Shown: positions 6,030 to 6,038 of the stretch, one piece after another
Position numbering within the stretch: the stretch's first letter is position 1
Layout: the number at the start of each line of letters is the position of its first letter
Assembly: GCA_009786295.1 (NCBI GenBank)
Contig: WQTN01000081.1
Location: 1-6,038 of the forward strand
Reading direction: 5' to 3'
Source of the DNA: Methanomassiliicoccaceae archaeon
GTDB taxonomy: Archaea; Thermoplasmatota; Thermoplasmata; Methanomassiliicoccales; Methanomethylophilaceae
DNA: 6,038 bases
The notes under the pieces: model-generated
Seen by the model: the letters and a program-made list of their open reading frames with translations, nothing else
Told to the model about the DNA's origin: nothing
Databases searched by the model: none
Translations under genes and position numbers: made by a program

Positions 6030-6037
6030 TTTATATA
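6030..6037 (-). promoter_or_regulatory. Archaeal TATA box of alaS
   Basis: TATATAAA on the minus strand is close to the archaeal consensus. Its centre is about 46 bp upstream of the ATG, so transcription should begin near 6007 and leave a leader of about 20 nt that holds the ribosome binding site. Any upstream BRE lies beyond the window. Confidence 0.65.
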
Positions 6038-6038
6038 C

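Overview
The window reads as archaeal DNA. It has an archaeal-type Holliday junction resolvase, TATA boxes about 26-30 bp upstream of predicted transcription starts, two genes whose start codons sit almost on those starts (leaderless), and a probable box C/D guide RNA. The short resolvase, the stand-alone hisD and the bacterial-looking alaS and ppk suggest the Thermoplasmatota, perhaps Methanomassiliicoccales or relatives. That placement is inference, because no rRNA or lineage marker is present.

All four protein genes lie on the minus strand. In transcription order: alaS (5987-4227) encodes a short alanyl-tRNA synthetase of bacterial type, with an editing domain but no C-Ala domain. A 198-bp spacer follows, holding a possible terminator and the hjc promoter. 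hjc (4028-3477) encodes a Hjc-like Holliday junction resolvase. A 222-bp spacer then holds a plus-strand box C/D sRNA candidate (about 3418-3475) and the hisD promoter. hisD (3254-1998) encodes histidinol dehydrogenase. ppk (2001 to beyond position 1) encodes polyphosphate kinase 1; it overlaps hisD by 4 bp and is cut by the left edge.

alaS and hjc each have their own promoter, and hisD-ppk looks like a two-gene operon. I see no shared pathway: the genes cover tRNA charging, recombination, histidine synthesis and polyphosphate metabolism. The least expected element is the plus-strand sRNA. Its second guide is complementary to a CAU anticodon loop, with the wobble C at the position that box C/D guides select for 2'-O-methylation. 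It could therefore modify C34 of an elongator (pre-)tRNA-Met.

Every long plus-strand reading frame lies opposite one of these genes and was treated as a shadow.
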